Below, one piece after another: positions 59,885 through 64,000 of a stretch of DNA of 64,000 nt. Each line of letters opens with the position of its first letter. Within the stretch, counting starts at the first letter, position 1. The notes below the pieces were generated by a model. The model did not search any database. It had not been told where the DNA came from and was given only the letters and a program-made list of their open reading frames with translations. The position numbers and the translations under genes were made by a program. The stretch lies in contig JAFWMH010000001.1 in the NCBI GenBank assembly GCA_017510785.1, positions 37,470 to 101,469 on the forward strand, in the 5' to 3' direction. This stretch comes from Atopobiaceae bacterium (lineage in GTDB: Bacteria > Actinomycetota > Coriobacteriia > Coriobacteriales > Atopobiaceae).

Positions 59885-59951
59885 GGGGCGGCCCCGACCG
59901 GCCGCGGGGACGCGCCCCGCGGCCCCCGGGCCGGGCCTCCGGGCCCGGCCC
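59885..59951. terminator. GC-rich hairpins downstream of the large surface protein gene
   Basis: Two stems are clear: CCGCGGGG / CCCCGCGG around 59902-59922, and GGGCCGGGCC (59928-59937) with GGCCCGGCCC (59942-59951). They lie 14-80 bases after the stop codon of the minus-strand gene. There is no T-run, so termination by this structure is only likely. Confidence 0.5.
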
Positions 59952-59964
59952 GCGTCGGCGCGGC

Positions 59965-62900
59965 CTAGCCTATGAAGGCCTTGCCGAACTGCTGCACGAC
60001 GCCGTGGTAGCTGGCGCCGGGGGCCTTGGCGCCCTTGCGCACGATGACGATCTGCATCGCCTCGAGGCGCTTGGACTGCCCGGCGGTGCCGGACATCTCG
60101 CCGTTCTTGGCCCACGCGAGCCAGCCGTACGTCTGCGCGTGGACGCGGTAGTACACGTCGTAGCGCCTCGCGAGCTCGCCGTAGAGCTTGATCTGGGTGG
60201 CCTCGAGCCTCCTGGACTGGCCCCACGTGCCGGAGAGGTCGCCGTCCTTCACCCAGCCCTGCCAGCCGGTCGTCTGGACGTGGCTGCGGTAGGTGATGCC
60301 GCCGGCGTACGGGGCGCCCTCGACCTTGGCCGTGAAGGCCTCCATGCGCTTGGACTGGCCGGTGGTGCCCATCCAGTCGCCGCCGTAGACGGACTTCACC
60401 CAGCCGATGTTCTGGCAGTGCGCCTCGCCCGCGACGAACAGCGTCGGGGGCTCGCCGATCGTGAGCGTGCCGCCCTTGGCGGTGACCCTGTAGTTGCCCT
60501 GGCTGGCCGCCGCGGTGACGGTGATCTTGTACTTGCCCACGGCCTCGCCCTTCGCGCGCTTCAGGGTGTACTTCACCGTCTCGCCCTTCTTCGTGCCGGT
60601 GACGGTGGCGGTGAGCCTGGGGTCCTTGTCGCCGAAGCTCTTGGAGAGGTCGTCGGCCTTGACGGTCACGTTGGCCTGGTTGATGGTGAGCTTGCCGGTC
60701 TTGTACGTGACGACGTAGCTGCCCTGGACCCTCTCGCCCTTCGGGGTGATGGTGTAGGTGCCGACGTCCTCGCCCTTGGCGCGCGAGAGCGTGTAGGTGA
60801 TGCTGTCGCCCTTGGTGACGCCCGCGACCTTCGCGGTGAGCGTCGGGTCCTTGGCGCCGTAGGCCTTGCTCAGGCTGTCGGCGGTGACGGTGACGCTGCG
60901 GCGGCTGATGGCGAGCCTGCCGCCCACGTACGTGACGTGGTAGTTCCTGGCGCTGCTGCCCGTGCGGCCGGACTGGTACGCCTCGGGGCTGACGAAGAAC
61001 AGCGCGTAGGACTGCCCGCCGTCCTCGCCCTTGACGCGGTCGACGGTGTAGCGCAGCTGGTCCCTCCTGCCGAGGTCCCTGCGCCACACGAGCGCGTCGG
61101 CCGGGACGTACGTCACGGTCCACTTCGGGTCCTCGGCGCCGAACGCCTTGGACTTGTCGTCGATCCTGAGCCTGACCTCCTTGGTCTCGATCACGAGGGT
61201 GCTCGGGACGTAGGTGACCAGGTAGTTGCCCTCGGCCACGGGCGTGTTCAGCGGCTTGTCGGCGCCCTGGGAGTCGACGTACCTGATGGCGTAGCCGCCG
61301 CTGCGCACGTCCTCGCCGGCCACGCGCACGACGGCGTAGTCGAGCTCGTCGCCCCTGACGAGCGCGGGCCTCGACTCGTCGCCGTCGTAGGCCACGACGG
61401 CCCTGAGCTCGGGGTCGTCCTCGCCGTAGGTCTTGGAGAGCCCGCCCTTGCCGGCGGTGTCGATGCTGACGACGACCGGGCGGGCCGTGATGGTGAGCGT
61501 GCCGGGGCCGTACTCGCCGTTGCTGTAGTTGTGGACGTGGTAGTTCTGCGGCGTCGCGGGGCTCGCCTTGTCGCCGGACTGGTACTCGTTTCCGGCCACG
61601 GTGATCTTGTACGTGTCCACGTCCTCGCCGGCCTCGCGCGCGAGCGTCGTGAGCACGAGCTCGTCCTCGCCGACGAGGGCGGGCTGGGTCGCGTCGCCGA
61701 CGTGCGTGTAGGTGACGGTGAGCTCGGGGTCGTCCTCGCCGTAGACCTTCTGCTTGTCGTCGGCCGTGACGTCGATCTCCCTCGGGACGATCTTGCCCCT
61801 CGTCGGGCCGTAGCTCTCGGGGTCGACCGAGTAGTTGGCCGCGTCGGCGCCGCCGAGAACGATCTCGGTGACCATGCCGTACTGCTCGACGGTGGGCGCC
61901 GCGTTCTTGCCCTGGAACTTGATCGTGGCGCTCTCGACGCTGAGGTCGTCCTCGTCGGAGGCCTTGGTCACGAACGTCGGGTTCGAGTCCTCGGACATCT
62001 CGGCGACGTCGGTGCCGTCGTACTCGCGGGTCTTGGCGTAGATGCCCTCGACCTTGACGGCGAGCGGCGTGATGTCGCCGTGCGTGACCGCGGCGACGCT
62101 CCTGGCGGCGTCCTCCGCCGGGTACGCGTCGACGAGCTCGTAGTTCGCGTTCTGCTCGTTGCCGTCGTCCAGCTCGATGCCGGTGACGTTTACGCGCTTG
62201 CCCTCGCCGACGTTCTTGTCGGGCTCGCCCTCGTCGTTCACGAACGTGCCCGTGCCCACGCCGTCCCTGAGGGTGACGGTCTCGCCCTCGACGACGTCGT
62301 CGAAGGTCGCGGTGGCGAGGTCGAGCGCGGCTGCCGCCGTGGCGTCGTAGGTGCGGCTGCCGTCGGTCCTGACGGTGATGGAGTCGTCCTCCACCTTGAC
62401 CTTGCGCCGGACGATCTGTAGGTCGGAGCCGTCCCCGTTGCCGTTCTCGGCGTACTTCTGGTTGCCCGCGTCGGCGAGGACGTAGTTCCTGGCCGACGCC
62501 TCGTCGATCGCGAGCCCCGTGAGGAGCACGTCGCGCGGGCCGGCGTTCTTGTTGGCGGTCTCGGTGCCCTGCTCGACGTAGGTGCCCGTCGCGGAGGCGA
62601 GGGTGACCTTGTCGCCGTTCACGGTGTTGGCGAACTCGGCGCCCGCGAGGTCGAGCGTCGCGGTCGCGTCGGCGTCGCCGTCGTAGGTCTTGGAGGTCGC
62701 CGTGACGCCCCTGGCCAGCGTGATCTCGCGCCTGTTGACCTTGAGCCTGCCGTTGGCGTAGGTGACCTTGTAGTCGCCCTGGTACTGCGAGCCGGTGACG
62801 TAGATGACGTACTCGCTCACGGGGTCGAACTGGCCGTTGTGGCTCTCGACGGAGCGGTGCAGGCCGTAGTCGATCTTGTCGCCGGTCACGACGACGGGCG

Positions 62901-64000
62901 TGGGCGCGGGGTCGGCGTCGCCGTCGTAGGTGACGGTGGCGGTGTAGCTCGCGGGGTCCTCGTCGCCGTAGGTCTTCTCGACGTCGTCGGCCGTGACCTT
63001 TATGGGCCTCGGCGAGATGCTCGCGAGCGCCTTGGTCTGCGATCCCTCGAGGTCGAGCGCGTAGTTCTTGGCCGCGTCGCCCGTGAGCCCGATGCCGGAG
63101 ATGGCGACGGTCTTGTCGTCGCCCGCGTGCCTGTCGGCGAACTCGCCGGAGAGCCTGGCGGCGTCGATGGTGACGCCTGCGACCTCGGTGTCGCCGTCGT
63201 AGACCTTGCCGCCGGAGACGGTGGCGTCGGTCGTGCCGTCGTACTCCTTGTCGTCGGCCTTGAAGCCCCTCGCGGTGACGGTCCTGGCGCTGATGGTGAA
63301 GGTGCCGGCCTCGTATTTGACCGTGTAGTTGCCCTGGGACTCCTCGCCCGTCGGGGTGATGGCGTAGGTGCCCACGTCCTCGCCGGCGGCGCGGCCGACC
63401 TGGTAGGTCAGGACGCTCTCGTCGTCGCCCCTCTTGAGGCCGCCGACGGTGGCGGCGTAGCCGTCCGGGTTGGCCGGGTCGTTGTCGTAGACCTTGGAGG
63501 CGTCGTCGGCCCTCACGGTGACGGGGGCCTGCTCGATGGTGAGCTTGCCGGCCCTGACCTCGACCTTGTAGCTGCCCTGGTCGACGTCGGCTTCGACGAC
63601 GAGCCTGTGCTCGCCCGCGTTCTCGACCTTGTCGGGCGCGTTGTTCGGGTCGTCGGGGTCGAGCACGACCTTGTACTCGACGAGCGCGGCGGGCGCGCCG
63701 TCGACGGTGGCGGTGAGCTCGGGCGTCTCGTCGCCGTAGGTCTTGGTCAGGTCGTCCGCGGTGATGGTGACGGGCTTCTGGTCGATGCCGAGCCTGCCGT
63801 TGACGTAGGTGACGTGGTAGTTGGGGGCGTCGCTGCCGGCGTGGCCGGACTGCCACTCGGCGGGCCTCACGAAGAAGATCGCGTAGGACTGCCCGCCGTC
63901 CTCGCCCTTCACGCGGTCGAGCTCGTAGGTGATCTCGTCGCCTGCGACGGGGAGCGGGTCGGGCTTGACGGTCGCGGTGAGCTTCGGGTCCTGCTCGCCG
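59965..64000 (-). CDS. Giant secreted MBG/YDG-repeat protein with C-terminal ChW repeats (5' end outside window)
   Basis: At least 1344 residues are visible and the frame is open at 64000. Repeated MBG units of about 75-95 residues follow the pattern: ADDLSKTYGDEDPELTATV, then a GEDVGTY core, then NY-VTY and GTLTI. Units around 62000-63200 are YDG-type instead (SKTYDGDADATATLDL, KNAGPRDVLLTGLAI). The last 150 residues are three ChW repeats (GWVK...GTTGQSKRMEA, GWQGW...GTWGQSRRLEA, GWLAW...GTAGQSKRLEA), as in the protein at 22947. It is a likely wall-bound adhesin or stalk. Third codon positions are almost all G or C, stricter than in nearby genes. The signal peptide must lie upstream. Confidence 0.9.
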   Translation of the reverse strand, partial: GEQDPKLTATVKPDPLPVAGDEITYELDRVKGEDGGQSYAIFFVRPAEWQSGHAGSDAPNYHVTYVNGRLGIDQKPVTITADDLTKTYGDETPELTATVDGAPAALVEYKVVLDPDDPNNAPDKVENAGEHRLVVEADVDQGSYKVEVRAGKLTIEQAPVTVRADDASKVYDNDPANPDGYAATVGGLKRGDDESVLTYQVGRAAGEDVGTYAITPTGEESQGNYTVKYEAGTFTISARTVTARGFKADDKEYDGTTDATVSGGKVYDGDTEVAGVTIDAARLSGEFADRHAGDDKTVAISGIGLTGDAAKNYALDLEGSQTKALASISPRPIKVTADDVEKTYGDEDPASYTATVTYDGDADPAPTPVVVTGDKIDYGLHRSVESHNGQFDPVSEYVIYVTGSQYQGDYKVTYANGRLKVNRREITLARGVTATSKTYDGDADATATLDLAGAEFANTVNGDKVTLASATGTYVEQGTETANKNAGPRDVLLTGLAIDEASARNYVLADAGNQKYAENGNGDGSDLQIVRRKVKVEDDSITVRTDGSRTYDATAAAALDLATATFDDVVEGETVTLRDGVGTGTFVNDEGEPDKNVGEGKRVNVTGIELDDGNEQNANYELVDAYPAEDAARSVAAVTHGDITPLAVKVEGIYAKTREYDGTDVAEMSEDSNPTFVTKASDEDDLSVESATIKFQGKNAAPTVEQYGMVTEIVLGGADAANYSVDPESYGPTRGKIVPREIDVTADDKQKVYGEDDPELTVTYTHVGDATQPALVGEDELVLTTLAREAGEDVDTYKITVAGNEYQSGDKASPATPQNYHVHNYSNGEYGPGTLTITARPVVVSIDTAGKGGLSKTYGEDDPELRAVVAYDGDESRPALVRGDELDYAVVRVAGEDVRSGGYAIRYVDSQGADKPLNTPVAEGNYLVTYVPSTLVIETKEVRLRIDDKSKAFGAEDPKWTVTYVPADALVWRRDLGRRDQLRYTVDRVKGEDGGQSYALFFVSPEAYQSGRTGSSARNYHVTYVGGRLAISRRSVTVTADSLSKAYGAKDPTLTAKVAGVTKGDSITYTLSRAKGEDVGTYTITPKGERVQGSYVVTYKTGKLTINQANVTVKADDLSKSFGDKDPRLTATVTGTKKGETVKYTLKRAKGEAVGKYKITVTAAASQGNYRVTAKGGTLTIGEPPTLFVAGEAHCQNIGWVKSVYGGDWMGTTGQSKRMEAFTAKVEGAPYAGGITYRSHVQTTGWQGWVKDGDLSGTWGQSRRLEATQIKLYGELARRYDVYYRVHAQTYGWLAWAKNGEMSGTAGQSKRLEAMQIVIVRKGAKAPGASYHGVVQQFGKAFIG

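Larger units (their letters stand above)
59117..59964. other. 848-base gap with a repeat array and hairpins
   Basis: No gene is visible. 59386-59525 is an array of the TTGCACA/GTCGA repeat, and 59885-59951 holds very GC-rich hairpins beside the surface protein gene. The part 59540-59880 has nothing that I can assign. Confidence 0.55.

Noticed and set aside
60004..62421. An 805-codon plus-strand open frame opposite the giant surface protein
   Set aside because: It is produced by the near-total G/C third positions of the minus-strand gene. Its product is an Arg/Val/Leu/Asp-rich string with no domain, and the minus frame has clear MBG and ChW repeats.
59774..63856. A second minus-strand open frame of about 1360 codons overlapping the surface protein
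   Set aside because: It is the adjacent frame of the same GC-rich repeats and encodes mostly Arg, Gly, Asp and His; it has no signal peptide or known fold.

Overview
The window looks like chromosomal DNA of a high-GC Actinomycetota, most likely class Coriobacteriia (an Olsenella, Atopobium or Collinsella type gut or oral anaerobe). The reasons are the high G+C content, oxygen-sensitive glycyl radical chemistry, a split transketolase, Gram-positive envelope genes (LtaS-like synthase, YfhO-like protein, polysaccharide deacetylase), and two secreted proteins that carry MBG repeats and C-terminal ChW (hydrophobic-Trp) repeats. The genus call is inference. There is one tRNA (Pro, CGG). I see no rRNA, CRISPR array, insertion sequence or prophage.

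Layout. 1-2536: the 3' part of an oligopeptide ABC operon with two signs of decay, a possible frameshift at the start of the second permease and a single, apparently hybrid ATPase. 2664-3166: a ribbon-helix-helix antitoxin with a 5'-truncated partner. 3185-7713: a glycyl radical enzyme, a fructose-6-phosphate aldolase and a divergent radical-SAM activase, with matching operator-like sites at both promoters. A DeoR-type regulator lies nearby at 8516-9262. The DNA between holds a stub of a PPDK regulatory protein gene and tandem repeats. 9429-22392: an AAA ATPase, a U32 peptidase-family protein, a scrambled AAA-like pseudogene, an MBL hydrolase, a nuclease-helicase fusion, a CPBP protease and a membrane-bound SpoIIE-type phosphatase. 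22947-25538: the first MBG/ChW surface protein. 25828-34850: housekeeping genes (PfkB kinase, tRNA-Pro, ispE with a Veg gene, nagB, rdgB, rph, a DMT exporter, galM, a HAD phosphatase). 35103-39431: a two-component system followed by an LtaS-like enzyme. 39647-47550: a small protein, a thioesterase, a HelD-like helicase with a DEDD exonuclease, split transketolase, a membrane protein and a TrmB-like methyltransferase. 47619-57540: an envelope glycosylation region. 57682-59116: a truncated Rpn-type nuclease gene and a NUDIX hydrolase. 59965-64000: a very large, very GC-rich MBG/ChW protein that runs off the end.

The most interesting unit is 50167-57540. A sugar aminotransferase, an ATP-grasp ligase, two SMR-size membrane proteins and a GtrB-like glycosyltransferase are encoded in one tight operon; the first four overlap by 4 bases each. 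Divergent from it is a YfhO-type GT-C membrane protein. Together they fit a three-component (charge, flip, transfer) lipid-linked glycosylation pathway for an amino sugar that an ATP-grasp enzyme may aminoacylate. This is inference from family roles.

Intergenic DNA is rich in short tandem duplications and has two dispersed palindromic families. One is a 91-93 bp element bounded by GTGTAC and GTACAC (8183, 8289, 14556, 22725). The other is built on TTGCACA and GTCGA hairpins (12072, 28814, 59386). Their function is unknown.
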